From: Podocnemis expansa
Lineage: Eukaryota > Chordata > Testudines > Podocnemididae
Length of the DNA stretch: 64,000 nt
Direction: 5' to 3'
NCBI GenBank assembly: GCA_007922195.1
Contig: ML681996.1
Coordinates: forward strand, 22,674,932 to 22,738,931
Both the position numbers and the translations under genes were made by a program. Of the stretch, positions 10,659-20,466 are shown piece by piece (the first letter of the stretch is position 1; the number at the start of each line of letters is the position of its first letter). The notes beneath the pieces are model-generated. The model saw only the letters and a program-made list of their open reading frames with translations, was not told the origin of the DNA and did no database searches.

Positions 10659-11037
10659 TCTAATCACTCTGGCTAAGTCTACACTTCCCAAACTTAGCTC
10701 AAATTTGTTAATTTGAACTAGTAAGTTTGAATGTAGTTTGAATTACTTTTGAATTTACTATTTTGAATTAATAATGTGGACTAAGTCACATTACTGTTAA
10801 TTCGATTTAACCCACTTTGTTAATTTGAACTAACTGTCCTTAGTTTGAATTAACAAAGTGGACTTAAAAGTCGACACTGTGCCAATTTCAGACTAAGAAC
10901 TGAACTAAGGGCTTAGTTTGACCTAAAGGTTCAAACTAATGAAAGCCTCATGTAGACAGTACTAAGTTAGTTCTAATTAAGCCTCCTTAATTTGAACTAA
11001 CTTGCAAATGTAGACATAGCCTCTGAGAGTGATTAGA
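10659..11037. repeat. 12-bp inverted repeat flanking a miniature element
   Basis: TCTAATCACTCT (10659-10670) and AGAGTGATTAGA (11026-11037) are perfect complements. Removing the miniature element and one copy of its duplication leaves a perfect palindrome with one central G. The element therefore landed in the centre of a pre-existing palindrome. Confidence 0.8.
10671..11021. mobile_element. Miniature element, family d (TAGTTTGAACTAA words)
   Basis: Ends are GGCTAAGTCTACAC and GTAGACATAGCC. The interior repeats TTAGTTTGAATT / AATTTGAACTAA words. Flanks are TCT on both sides, or CTCTG if the terminal G/C is counted in the duplication. Non-coding. Confidence 0.85.
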
Positions 11038-11936
11038 GCAAACACTTCCCAGAAAATATTATTTTTTTCTGTCCTGTCCCAGTTACGTATTCTTTAACCA
11101 GCACTAAATGCTTACTATGAGATATATTATGTTATCTAACGCAGGCAGGAAGTGGTGCAACCATGCAAGGTGGCTCTGTGTGAAAGACAGGTGAGTCTTG
11201 CACTTTTCCCCAGGATTTCGATCAGGAGGGCAGTTTTAAAGTGCAGCCAAAGGAGTACACAGTTCCCTCCATGAGCCCTCCAGTATGCAGGGGGAGTAGG
11301 TACACTGCCACATTTTTTAAACTGTTATCACAAGTTCCCCTCTTCTGAGTCAGTGGGAAGAGGCAGGACCTGTCCTTGTCTTTTCTCTTTTGGGGTGATT
11401 TATACCTCTTGGAAGCACAGAGAACGCAGTTGTTCTTGGCTCTATTACAAAAGATATGAAGGCTTATTTTGCCCTTCTGTCCTGTACACCCATGACAGGG
11501 CCAAGGCTGGTCAGAATTTTTGTTTTAATTCATATGAATATAATTCTTCAAGTCACATGTCATGCCATGCTTGTATGCCTGCTCTTTATAACCCCAAACT
11601 GTCCCTTTTTTGCAATAAAAGAAATCTAGGACTAGAGCTGCAACTGGTGACTTTAAACAAAATGTAGAACAGGCCCTCATCTTTCCTTGTCTTCTTTCAT
11701 CACAGCAACTGTATTTCAATCTCTATGCCTAGAATATTAAAAATTAAAATGAAATGCATGAGCTGGTAATATGCTCTAGACCACTGAGAAATTTTAAGCC
11801 ACTCTCTATCCAAGATGGACAGCCAAACTGACTATGAGCATGCACAGAGCACAGCAAAAACAGAAAGACTAGTTTTATTTTCTTCTATTTTCCTCACAAT
11901 ATTTTGGCATTTGGCTGTACCTGAATGTCCATTGTA
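11038..11936. other. No recognisable feature
   Basis: Unique-looking sequence. The small frame 11353-11667 has no recognisable domain and no splice or promoter context. Confidence 0.45.
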
Positions 11937-11941
11937 GAAGC

Positions 11942-12720
11942 TGTAGTAACCCTTGGGTAGGAAGGGGTTAACTATCTGGTCGGTGAGCCCCAGGACAGAC
12001 AATAGGAACGAAGTGCAGGTTTTTGAATTGGAACAGCAGCCTGACCTGTTTCTGTTTGGATGTAGCAGAGCTGGAAGGATCAGGAGGAGGCCAGAGGGGC
12101 CTGAGGAAGAATCCAGCAACATCCTTACCAAAGATAAGTTAAATTTGTTACTGACCAGGCGTGGGTAGAACAGGGAATGTTTATTTAGACTTGGTCAGGG
12201 TATTTTCTTTGTTTTGGGATTGTTTTTGGATTTCTCTGTGCTGAGCACATGTACCCCCTCCCACTACCCTGTAACTACCTAAGTTAGTTCCCAGAGAAGC
12301 AGCTCTCTGTGTTTATTATCTGTTCTTTTTGATTAAAGAGTTTACCTTTAAGTAAGTTCTGGTTCTGTGTCCTGGAAGGGCAAGAGGTTTGTGTGCACGT
12401 GCCTTAGACTGCACAGGCAGCTACTAGAGGGAACCCTGTTCCAGTTCCAGCTCATAGACAGCTGGGGTCCAGTCACTTTCCTGAGAGAGGAATAAACAGG
12501 ATTGCAAGTACCTCACAGGGAGGAATTCCCAAGTGCGCCTTCCTGGGTCTCAAGAGGTTTTTTTTGCATTTGGGTGGTGGCAGCAATACCACTCCAAGGC
12601 CAGGAACTGGAGGTCTTGGAGACTTCTATGAGCAGGCTTTAAGGCCAGTGGCTTTTAAGGCCTGTTGCAGGCCCCCACCTTCTGCAATTGGAGTGCCAGA
12701 GTGGGAAAAAAGCCTTGACA
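11942..12720 (+). mobile_element. Solo LTR, 779 bp
   Basis: It begins TGTAGTAACC and ends CCTTGACA (TG...CA). It is flanked by GAAGC at 11937-11941 and 12721-12725, a perfect 5-bp target duplication. An ATTAAA polyadenylation-type signal lies at 12332-12337, which supports the plus orientation. No internal gag or pol remains, so this is a recombination product of an LTR retrotransposon or endogenous retrovirus. The family cannot be named. Confidence 0.85.
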
Positions 12721-12974
12721 GAAGCCAACATAAGTAACATCACCTTTAATATACACAAGCCTTTTTTTAAAAAAAAAATTTTGGAAAGGTACTTATGAAG
12801 GCATTTTTGGTTTGTTTGTTTTCTTCTCTGAGCAAAATATTATTCAGCCTGAATTGGACATGTGGAAGGTGGGAATTGAAGAAGATAGCAGCAGAGTACA
12901 CAGTAAGCAGACTACCAGCTGAATACCAGACATATCTCAAAATAATTGACAACAAGGAATCAACACTGAATAAG

Positions 12975-13318
12975 AAAACAAACAAGGAGTTCTTTGGCAC
13001 TTTTAAAGACTCACAAATTTATTTATCACGTGAGCTTTCATGGGAGAACATCCCACTTTATCAGTCACCTGAAGAAGTTGAATTTTCTCCCACAAAACAT
13101 TGTACAATAAATAAATTAGTTTGTCTTCAAAAGTCCCAGAGGACTTCCTCCAAAGGTATAGCCGTGTTAGTCTAATTCAGCAAAACAAACAAGAAGTCCT
13201 GTGCTACTTTTAGAGACTAACAAATTTGTTTATTGCATGAGCTTTCATGGGAGAAAATCCCACTTCTTTAGAAGTACCTTGTGTGTTTTGCTGAGCTAGA
13301 CTAACATGGCTACCCCTT
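12975..13318. mobile_element. Cluster of Penelope-like tails in alternating orientation
   Basis: Four tail pieces lie head to head: minus (about 12975-13065), plus (13066-13153), minus (13154-13280), plus (13285-13318). The word CATGAGCTTTCATGGGAGA marks the minus copies. The outer arms of the third and fourth pieces (AGCCGTGTTAGTCTA and TAGACTAACATGGCT) pair. Most likely one inverted pair was inserted into another. The hammerhead-like core is damaged in each. Confidence 0.7.
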
Positions 13319-13521
13319 TGGCTCATTGAACAGGATGTTTCTAATAGTTGTTTCACAGAGATCATTATTATGCCTAATGTTAGTCAACTCTTTCATCAAT
13401 GACACTGAAACAAATACAAAATCACTGCTAATAAAATGTTCTAATGACACAAATAAGTCATTTGGATCACCTGGTAAGCTGGCCCCATTCAAACAAAATG
13501 TGTTTTAACAGCACCAAATTC

Positions 13522-14172
13522 CAGGGGTGTGGCTCCCCTGAAAAAAGGGAAAGGACCTGGGACCATGCCCAGTCTCCACCCCATGCCATGTGGCCCCTCA
13601 CCTGGGGCCTGATCTGGCTCCATCCACTGCCTGCCGGCCAGCGGCAAACAACAAAGGCTCAGATCCAAATCCTGGTCTTTGCCGCTGACCAGCAGGCAGC
13701 GGCTGGAGCCAGATGGGGCCCGCCTGGGCCACCTGCCATTGACCAGCAGCAGCAGGAGATGGATCTGAGCATGGGTCACCTGACAATAGCCAGCTTACAT
13801 CCGGCTCCTGCTGCTGCCAGCCAGTGGCTGGTGGCCCTGGCAGGCCCAATCTGGCTCTAGTTGCTGCCTTCTAGCTAGGGGCAAACAGTCCAGGCTTGGA
13901 TCCAGCTCCTGGCACTGCCAGCCACTGGCTGGCAGCCTAGGAGAGTCCAGTCTGTGTCCAACTGTTGCCTGCCAGTCAACAGCAAATGGCAGAAGCCAGA
14001 TCTGAGCCCGGGCTGTTTGCGGCTGGCCATCAGGCAATGGACAGAGCTGGATCCAAGCTGCCCAGCAGCAAATGGCCCCAGTAGGCCTGATCCAGCCCAG
14101 CCACTGCCGGCGGCTATGACGGAGATGTGGCAAGGCTGAAGACACTTGGTCCCTAAGGCAGCGAAGCCCCTG
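13522..14172. mobile_element. hAT-type element carrying a GC-rich alternating array
   Basis: The left end is CAGGGGTGTGGCT; the right end reads AGCGAAGCCCCTG. The flanks CCAAATTC (13514-13521) and CCAAATGC (14173-14180) agree at 7 of 8. The inside is an array of roughly 60-130-nt units, each with CTGGCTCCA...TGCC..GGCCAGCGGCAAA and GGATCC or GATCTGAGCC. Units occur in both orientations, so that neighbours can pair. The overlapping frames on both strands here reflect this symmetry, not genes. Confidence 0.65.
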
Positions 14173-14360
14173 CCAAATGCAAAGCTATACATCAAGGTAT
14201 ACAAACCACACCTACAGAATGGGGACTGTATGTTGTAAAGCAAAGACTGTGAAAGGGATTTAAGTGTCATAGTGCTCAAGCAACTGAATGGTGGGTTACT
14301 GATGTAACCTGTCCTTCTTTGAAATGGGCTGCTCACATACATTCAGTTACAAGTGTCTAT

Positions 14361-14412
14361 GGCTATGTCTACACACACATCGTTATTTCGAAATGACTTA
14401 TTTCAAAATAAA
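14361..14412. mobile_element. Miniature element fragment, left end only
   Basis: It starts GGCTATGTCTACACACAC and runs into CGTTATTTCGAAATGACTTA, the family b pattern, then stops where recombinase-coding sequence begins. No right end is found. The left flank CTATG fits the CNNNG pattern. Confidence 0.65.
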
Positions 14413-14715
14413 GCCCTTCCACTTTCCCATGAAGAGCTGAAATCACTGCTAGGTAAACCCGTAGAGATGAAGTTGATGAGTCCTTATACTTGAAGGTTAA
14501 CATATAGTCCAGTATCAAGTGGATGGGGGCTGGCTCTGGTATCACCCCTGTTTCCCTGGCCCAAAGGGAAAACTGTCTCCACTTAGCTGAGTAGATTGCC
14601 CTAGTGGAAGGTTTCCTACTGCCCACCAGTATCTCCTTAACTCTGTCAGAGCAGAGTCTCTCAGAGTCATTTAGCCATGCAGCTGCCATGCGGTTATATG
14701 AAGCTATCTTGGTTT
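14413..14715 (-). pseudogene. DIRS tyrosine recombinase, N-terminal remnant
   Basis: The minus-strand frame shows SYNRMAAAWLNDSERLCSD, then GSRKPSTRAIYSAKWRQF, LWARETG and YLAVISALHG. This is the core-binding N-terminal part of DIRS recombinases. The catalytic half with the Arg, His-x-x-Arg and Tyr residues is missing, since the frame is cut by the miniature-element fragment at 14412. The upstream junction near 14700-14715 is with a Gypsy-like gag fragment. In an intact element this enzyme would integrate a circular DNA copy. Confidence 0.75.
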
Positions 14716-15152
14716 TTGTGGTGTTTTCGTGTTGGTTCACTGTGCAGGCCACACACCAGCCTGTCACGCAGCATTTCCTCTAACATGTTCTTGAAGTCAC
14801 AGTGTGCTGCCAGCTTCCGCAGAGCTGCTACAAATTGTACAACTGATTCACCTTCCTCTTGGTTCCTTTGGTAGAACCTATACCTCTCTGCGATTACTAG
14901 TGGCTTTGGGGAAAAATGTGCTCCCAGAACTTCCACTAGGTCCCCGTAAGGTTTCTTCTCTGGCTTCTCCGGATAAAGCAAATCACATAGCAAATTATAA
15001 GTCTTAACTCCAATGACTGTTAGAAAAACTGGTACCTTCTTCTCATCAGTTATGTCGTTTGCTATTACAAAATTTTGAAATCGGGCTGTATATGTCTGCC
15101 ACGAATCTGCCGAACAATCATATGCTTCAAAGGGGGTAGTAAGTAAAGCCAT
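14694..15152 (-). pseudogene. Gypsy-like gag, truncated
   Basis: A 152-codon frame starts MALLTTPFEAYDCSADSW. It carries TYTARFQNFVIAND, FLTVIGVKTYNLLCDLL, LGAHFSPKPLVIAERYRF and EGESVVQFVAALRKLA, and ends at RLVCGLHSEPTR. This is the capsid-like region of Gypsy/Mag-type gag proteins from metazoan LTR elements, which would pack the element RNA. The zinc knuckle and all of pol are missing. The last 15 or so residues run into the junction with DIRS sequence. The start is the first Met, 270 nt from the primer-binding-like site. Confidence 0.8.
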
Positions 15153-15191
15153 GATGCCCTCTTGTGGTTATTGTTTGTCTCTTCCCTTAAC

Positions 15192-15300
15192 AGCAGGCAG
15201 ATCAGCTTTCAGAATAGCCAGCCAGCCTTATCTCTTCCTTGTACTTAACAACAGGCAGATCAGCTTTCAGAATAGCCAGCTAGCCCTTAGGCAAACAAAT
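15192..15300. repeat. Short tandem duplication in Gypsy leader
   Basis: CAGATCAGCTTTCAGAATAG occurs at about 15197 and again at about 15257, followed by a third weaker version near 15299. This is a direct repeat with about 60-bp spacing in the leader before gag. Confidence 0.75.
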
Positions 15301-15420
15301 CAGCTTTCACAGCTACCACCCAACCCCCATGCAAGCAGTAAAATAAAGTTTTGCTTCTTACATTGTATTCTGGTTTTCCAAAGTTGCCAGGATTGTTAAG
15401 GATAGCTACTCCATCACATA

Positions 15421-15438
15421 TCCCATCCTCTGTCGCCA
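15421..15438 (-). promoter_or_regulatory. Primer-binding-like site next to LTR
   Basis: The minus strand reads TGGCGACAGAGGATGGGA two bases after the LTR end. It begins TGG as a site complementary to a tRNA 3' end should, and resembles the TGGCGACGAGGAT type of Mag-like elements. The priming tRNA is not identified. Confidence 0.6.
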
Positions 15439-15440
15439 GA

Positions 15441-15591
15441 TGTAGAGTTTTAAGGGGAATTATAATCCAGTAAGGAGGACAACATATTCACAGCTGTATC
15501 AGAAGTCTTTATTGAAGAGAACTGAGAGAGAAGGAGAAGACAGACAGGTTTTCCTAGCACCTAAACGACTCTCCCATTTATCACTATGACA
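15441..15591 (-). mobile_element. Putative short LTR
   Basis: Plus strand starts TGTAGAGTTT next to the primer-binding-like site and probably ends at TATGACA. An AATAAA signal (minus strand, about 15509-15515) fits a minus-oriented LTR. The outer border is uncertain because no second LTR or duplication is present. Confidence 0.55.
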
Positions 15592-15603
15592 ACCCCAATG
15601 ACC

Positions 15604-16661
15604 CTAGATAGTCCAAAACACCACAGTTTTGGGGTGCTGTACCGTGCACGAGTTCTGTGTCAATAAGTCTTCCCTGAGCAGGAAGCAAAACAGGGTATCT
15701 ATTGACAAGTCTCGCAGGATCAAGAACCAGTGTTGTCTGGGCCAGTCTGAAGCTATCAGAATCATGTCCTGTCCATCCCTGTTTATCTTTAGAAGTACCC
15801 TGTAAATCAGAGGACTCAGGGGAAAAGCATACATCAACCCCCCCACCATATGATTAGAAAGGCATCTGCGATCAAGCCCTTCTCTCGTCCTGAGTGAACA
15901 GAAAAGTTGACACTTCCGATTCTGATGAGTTGTGAACAGGTTTAATTGTGGTTGGCCCCACCAGTTGACTATGTGGGACATCACCTCCTCATGCAGTGAC
16001 CATTCATGGTGAGATAGGAATGTTCTGCTCAGCAAGTAGGCTGCACCGTTTTTCACCCCCGGCAAGTGGGTTGCTATTCCGGTCAAGTCGTGTTTCAGAG
16101 TGAATTCCCCCAGGTTGGTGGCTTCCACACAGACAGATGGGGAGCGTACCCTTCCCTGTTGGTTCATGTAAAACATGGCTGACATGTTGTCCATTAGAAC
16201 TTGCATTGGTTTCCCCCTCACGACGTCCAGAAAAAACTTGGCAAGCTAGATGAATGGCCCTCAGTTCCTTCACATTTATGTGAAGGGACCTGTCCCTGAG
16301 GGCCCATGCCCTTTAGGTTGAAAAACCCCCTGAGATATATGCCCCCCCAACCCGCATCTGATGCATCCTTTCTCAGGGTCACTATGGGGTTCAAGGTTCC
16401 AAAGGGGATCCCACTCCTGGCAAAGAGACAGTCCTGTAAAATTTCGAGGGTGTCTAGGACCTTGCAGGGAACTGACAGCACCTTGTTCAAGGGTTTTTTC
16501 TGGGGATGGAAGACCAAGGCTACCCAGAGCTGAAATGGTCTCATTCTGAATTGGGCCATTCTGATCACCGAAGTTGAGGATGCCATGTGGCCCAACAATT
16601 GCAGGCACTGTCTGGCTGTGGTGGCCAGAGCCCTCTGAAGTTCTGAAATGATGGAATACAT
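15604..16661 (-). pseudogene. DIRS RNase H region, frameshifted
   Basis: Minus-strand pieces 16218-16661, 16004-16273 and 15604-16221 form one domain in different frames. The order is LRKDASDAGWGG (first catalytic Asp), MKELRAIHLAC (the acidic E), VLMDNMSAMFYMNQQG (second Asp), and the long tail with SHIVNWWGQPQLNLFTTHQNRK and QDMILIASDWPRQHW. This is typical of DIRS RNase H plus its connecting region. At least two frameshifts inactivate it. Its end at 15604 is where the Gypsy-like piece begins. Confidence 0.8.
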
Positions 16662-16789
16662 GGACTGAAACCTTGATGAGGTAGAGATGCTCTGCCCTTC
16701 TTGGAGTTCAGTAGGGCCCCGATAAATTCAATCATGTGGGTTGGGACAGGTTTTGACTTTCTTGATTTAATCAAAGCCTTAGGTGACCA

Positions 16790-17118
16790 AACAGCCTTTT
16801 TACCATGGTAATGCTGTGGTGAACCTGGTACTTGGATTTTCCTTTTATTAGCCAATCATCAAGTTGTGGATAGATGTTTATGCCCTGCCTCCATCAATAT
16901 GCTGCTACTGCCACCATACATTTTGTGAAAACTCGGGGAGCTAAGGCAAGCCTGAATAGGAGGGAGGTGAACTGGAAGTGCTCTCTTCCCACTACAAATC
17001 TGAGGAGCCTTCTGTGTTTTGGCCTTATCGCTATATGACAGTAAGTGTCCTTTAAGTTGAAGGCTGCAAAACAATCCACTCGATCTAGAACAGGAATGAT
17101 TTGCGAGAGGGAAACCAT
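16790..17118 (-). pseudogene. DIRS reverse transcriptase remnant
   Basis: The minus-strand frame has IIPVLDRVDCFAAFNLKDTYCHI, then RFVVGREHFQFTSL and LALAPRVFTKCM. After a shift, IYPQLDDWLIKG appears near 16860. These correspond to RT motifs A, B and C. The expected catalytic Asp at the start of LKDTYCHI is Asn, and the YLDD box reads QLDD, so the enzyme would be impaired even without the frameshift. In DIRS this enzyme copies element RNA. Confidence 0.8.
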
Positions 17119-17257
17119 GCAGAATTTATTTTCCTTAAGAAAAGGATGGGTCTCAGGTCACTGTTTGGTCTGGGAACTAGGAAGTATCTGGAGTAGAACC
17201 CCTTTTCCCGCTGATCCCCTTGGGGCCCTTTCTATGGCCCCTATGGAGTGCAGTTTT

Positions 17258-17791
17258 TCACATTCTCTTTGTAGCAGAAGAACTAGCTCTGGTTCCCTGA
17301 GAGACAGATGAAGGGGCAGGTTTCTGTGTTGGAGTATGGTTTTGAATTGGATTGAGTAACCTCTGGATATCATATCCAATATTCAATGGTTGGTTGTGAT
17401 TCTGGGCCATTGAGTATAAAGTGGGCCAGTTGGGCACTGAATAGCACAGTTTGAGTGGGGAAATAGTTCCTTTATCTGGTTGTAAAAAATGCTGTTTTTG
17501 ACAAGCTGACTGGGAACTACTGTTCCCTTGGTGGGATGTTTGGGTCAAGGACTGGGATTTCAAGCCCTTATCCACCTGGTTCCTTTCCCTTTCCAAACCC
17601 CCACAGGGATGTTGAGACTGTTGGTAAGGCCTCTGATGGGACCCCTGTGCATGGCTGTGCTGCTGCAGCTGCTGGGATTGTTGCTGAGGCAACTGGGGTC
17701 TGAAGGGGCGCCTAGTTTTCAGTGGCACATACATGCCCAGGAACTTTACAGTGGCCCTAGAGTCCTTCATCCCATGTAGCTTAAAATCCAT
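17258..17791 (-). pseudogene. DIRS gag-to-RT linker, Gln-rich
   Basis: 177-codon minus-strand frame beginning MDFKLHGMKDSRATVKFLGM with a Gln-rich centre and KLCYSVPNWPTLYSMAQNH. The C-terminal part overlaps the beginning of the RT segment in another frame. The Gln/His run (17640-17700) is low-complexity. I place it between gag and RT by position; no catalytic motif is visible. Confidence 0.6.
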
Positions 17792-17883
17792 AGAGTCTGC
17801 AAACAGGTTGGACCCTCAAAAGGAAGGTCCTGAATGGTCTATTGCATCCATTGAGATGGACCAGAGCCCTACAGCAAGGCTGC

Positions 17884-18516
17884 TCAGCACACAGATACCG
17901 TGGAAGCCATGTTACAGGAAGAATTGTCAGATGTAGCCCACGATGCCATCAGCATATCATGGGCAACTAGTACCCCTTCATCAACCAGTGTCTTAAAATC
18001 CCTGATGTGTTCCCTGGGAATCACATCCTGAAATATTTCTAGTGTCCCCAAGATATTGAAAGTGTGTCTTCTCATAAGGTCATGGTGATTTGCTATGTGT
18101 AGCTGGAGGGCTGAGATGGAGTAAACCTTCCTACCAAAAAGGTCAAGTTTCTTTGCCTCTTTGTTCTTGGGAGTAGAGCTAGGCTGGCCCCACCTCTCCC
18201 TGTGATTGACTGCATATACCACCAGGGTCCCTGGGGTAAGATGGTTGAAAATGAAGAAGAATTTATCAGCAGGCACATGGTATCTCCAGTCAGCAACTTT
18301 GGAAACAGGAGAAATCGAGAAGGGGTTTTGCCACCGTGCCTTTGCAATGGAGTATACCCTTTCATGAAGAGGAACTGAGATCTTAGCAGGCTGGGCTGCA
18401 TCTCCCAAGTCAAAAAAGGGGTCGAACTGTTCCTTGACAACACCCAGCACTAGGTGCAAATTTGCTGCCATGCGCCTAAGCAGGTCCTCTTGGGCGCAAG
18501 AGTCATCTCTATACAA
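17884..18516 (-). pseudogene. DIRS gag-like protein, central part
   Basis: A 210-codon minus-strand frame, open throughout. It includes RMAANLHLVLGVVKEQFDPF, HERVYSIAKARWQNPFSISP, YHVPADKFFFIFNHLTPGTL and LDLFGRKVYSISALQLHIANH. This is typical of DIRS ORF1 proteins, assumed to be the nucleocapsid-like component. The upstream continuation is at 19245-20300, beyond the miniature element at 18576-19223. The stop near 17884 separates it from the downstream linker. Confidence 0.75.
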
Positions 18517-18575
18517 CAGAGACCTTTGGTAGGTAGCTTCATCCAGAGATGCAGAAAAAGGAATTCATGATCTAT

Positions 18576-19223
18576 GGCTGTGTTCACACAGCATTTTTGT
18601 TTTGAAACAACAAAACAAAAGCATGTTCACATGACGCACAGTTGTTTCAAAACAACAGTGTTGTTTTGAAACAAGTTAAAACTGGTTNNNNNNNNNNNNN
18701 NNNNNNNNNNNNNNNNNNNNNNNNNNNNNNNNNNNNNNNNNNNNNNNNNNNNNNNNNNNNNNNNNNNNNNNNNNNNNNNNNNNNNNNNNNNNNNNNNNNN
18801 NNNNNNNNNNNNNNNNNNNNNNNNNNNNNNNNNNNNNNNNNNNNNNNNNNNNNNNNNNNNNNNNNNNNNNNNNNNNNNNNNNNNNNNNNNNNNNNNNNNN
18901 NNNNNNNNNNNNNNNNNNNNNNNNNNNNNNNNNNNNNNNNNNNNNNNNNNNNNNNNNNNNNNNNNNNNNNNNNNNNNNNNNNNNNNNNNNNNNNNNNNNN
19001 NNNNNNNNNNNNNNNNNNNNNNNNNNNNNNNNNNNNNNNNNNNNNNNNNNNNNNNNNNNNNNNNNNNNNNNNNNNNNNNNNNNNNNNTTTCCCGCTTTTT
19101 TCCCTATTTTGAAATGACTTTTTGCTACTTCAAAGTAAGTCATTTCGAAATAAGGCATTGTTTCAAAAGAAGTCGTTACGATACAACTTGTCTTGAAACA
19201 ACCATCTGTGTGTGAACACAGCC
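18576..19223. mobile_element. Miniature element, family a, copy 3 (contains gap)
   Basis: Ends GGCTGTGTTCACACAG and GTGTGTGAACACAGCC are perfect complements over the outer 14 nt. Flanks are TAT on both sides (or CTATG counted as 5 bp). It splits the DIRS gag. The centre is lost in a 400-N gap. Visible arms hold TTGTTTCGAAACAA-type words. Confidence 0.85.
18688..19087. other. Assembly gap, 400 N
   Basis: 400 N in the middle of the miniature element, where copies 1 and 2 have GC-rich inverted repeats. Confidence 0.95.
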
Positions 19224-19244
19224 TATGGTACTATGTGGTGCTGG

Positions 19245-20300
19245 AGTTGGGCTCATTGTCCGAGTCATCCGAGGAGCCAGGAGTCTGAGTAGACAATAGT
19301 GCTGAGGGTCACAATGATGCAAGCTCATCTTCCAAGCAGTAGTTGAGGCATCCACTAGACCATTCCTGGAAGAATCGTGGGGTGGAGTGACAGCATGCCC
19401 TGGTGTGACTGTTTACCTTTCAGGAGCCTCCCTCATTGTAAGGGCTGCTCTGGAGTTTACTCGGAGTGCCCCCTAGCCCTGACTGGGTCAGTGAGAGGGA
19501 TGGTCCCATCGGTGGTCACTCTTTGGTACCGAGAGGCAAGGTGTTTGGGCAGTGAGGAGTCGGGGAGCACTATTAGTGCTGCTTTCCCGCAGGCTTTTCT
19601 CTTATAGGAGCTGGTACTGGGGATGATGGAGATCTGCAGTGTCACAGTTCGTCATCATATGGCTCCAAGAAAGCTGAGGATGATCTTGATTTTCTTGATC
19701 CCTGTGAGCACGGCACCGATGATTCGTGTGCTGACACAGGGAACAAGAAGTAACCATTTGCCAAACTCTGCTCCGGACCTGAGGTGGAGCTGGTTTCCTT
19801 TGGTATCTGTGAAGGTCTGTCAGTACTGGGACCGGTGCCACCCCTGCCATGGAGGACCACTCCTTGGCTGAAAGGGCTGGCTTACCTTTCGACTGCACCA
19901 ATCTGCGTGGTGCTGGAGATGCCAGCTCTGATAGGATTTTCACTGCTGTAAATGCCTCCAGTGTTGAGGGGATGGGTACTGGATCTCCTCCCCAGGGAGG
20001 AGTGGCTGACAGTGAGGTGGCATAGCACAGAGGTGGTGCCGCGTCAGAGGTCACTCACAGCTTTTTAGTAATAGCCAGAGAGCAGTGATGGGTCTTATCC
20101 ACATTGTGCCAGCGAGTCCTCAGGCTTGCTGTGCTTACCCAGAGCCAGTAGTGCTGCCCAATCCTGAATGAGGTTCCAGAGCCTCCTCTTCTTATCTTTG
20201 CAAGTTCTTCTTTTGAAGGACTTGCATATAGGACATTTGTCTGCCAGATGCAACTCACCCAGACAGGAGAGGAATCTGAATCAGGAATGCCTTGCAGCAA
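19245..20300 (-). pseudogene. DIRS gag-like protein, N-terminal part, broken
   Basis: Minus-strand pieces 20055-20300 and 19602-20054 and the stretch to 19245 align in content with 1-1400 (PIPSTLEAF, KGKPALSAKEWSS, many Ser/Pro/His). Several stops break the frame. Its position before the central gag segment and after the TATA-like leader fits the start of DIRS ORF1. Confidence 0.6.
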
Positions 20301-20455
20301 ACCATGCAGGGTTTAAATCCAAGCATTACTTAATTGCACAAAATTAACAAAAGCAAACTAGTGAGACAGGAACTTGCTTAATCACAAGGACGGGCTGTTC
20401 CAGTACTGTCACTGAGGGTGGAAAAAAGGGACTGGGAGTGTCAGGGTCAGGGTCA

Positions 20456-20466
20456 CTTATATAGCC
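20456..20466 (-). promoter_or_regulatory. TATA-like box in DIRS leader, copy 2
   Basis: Minus strand GGCTATATAAG, about 100 nt inside the terminal repeat; matches copy 1 at 1518-1531. Confidence 0.4.

Larger units (their letters stand above)
14700..15591 (-). mobile_element. 5' piece of a Gypsy-like LTR retrotransposon inside the DIRS
   Basis: Minus-strand order: LTR (15591-15441), primer-binding-like site (15438-15421), leader (15420-15153), and the start of gag (15152-14694). Nothing downstream of gag is present and no 3' LTR is seen. The piece is therefore a truncated insertion or a rearrangement remnant. It separates the DIRS RNase H from the recombinase. No target duplication could be found. 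Confidence 0.75.

Noticed and set aside
12795..13175. 126-codon plus-strand frame
   Set aside because: Its second half lies in Penelope tail sequence; the first half has no motif.
13444..14342. Overlapping 100-155-codon frames on both strands
   Set aside because: GC-rich alternating repeat array in a hAT; low-complexity Pro/Gln/Trp translations.
18642..19158. Frames of about 160 codons over the gap
   Set aside because: Almost entirely X from 400 N.
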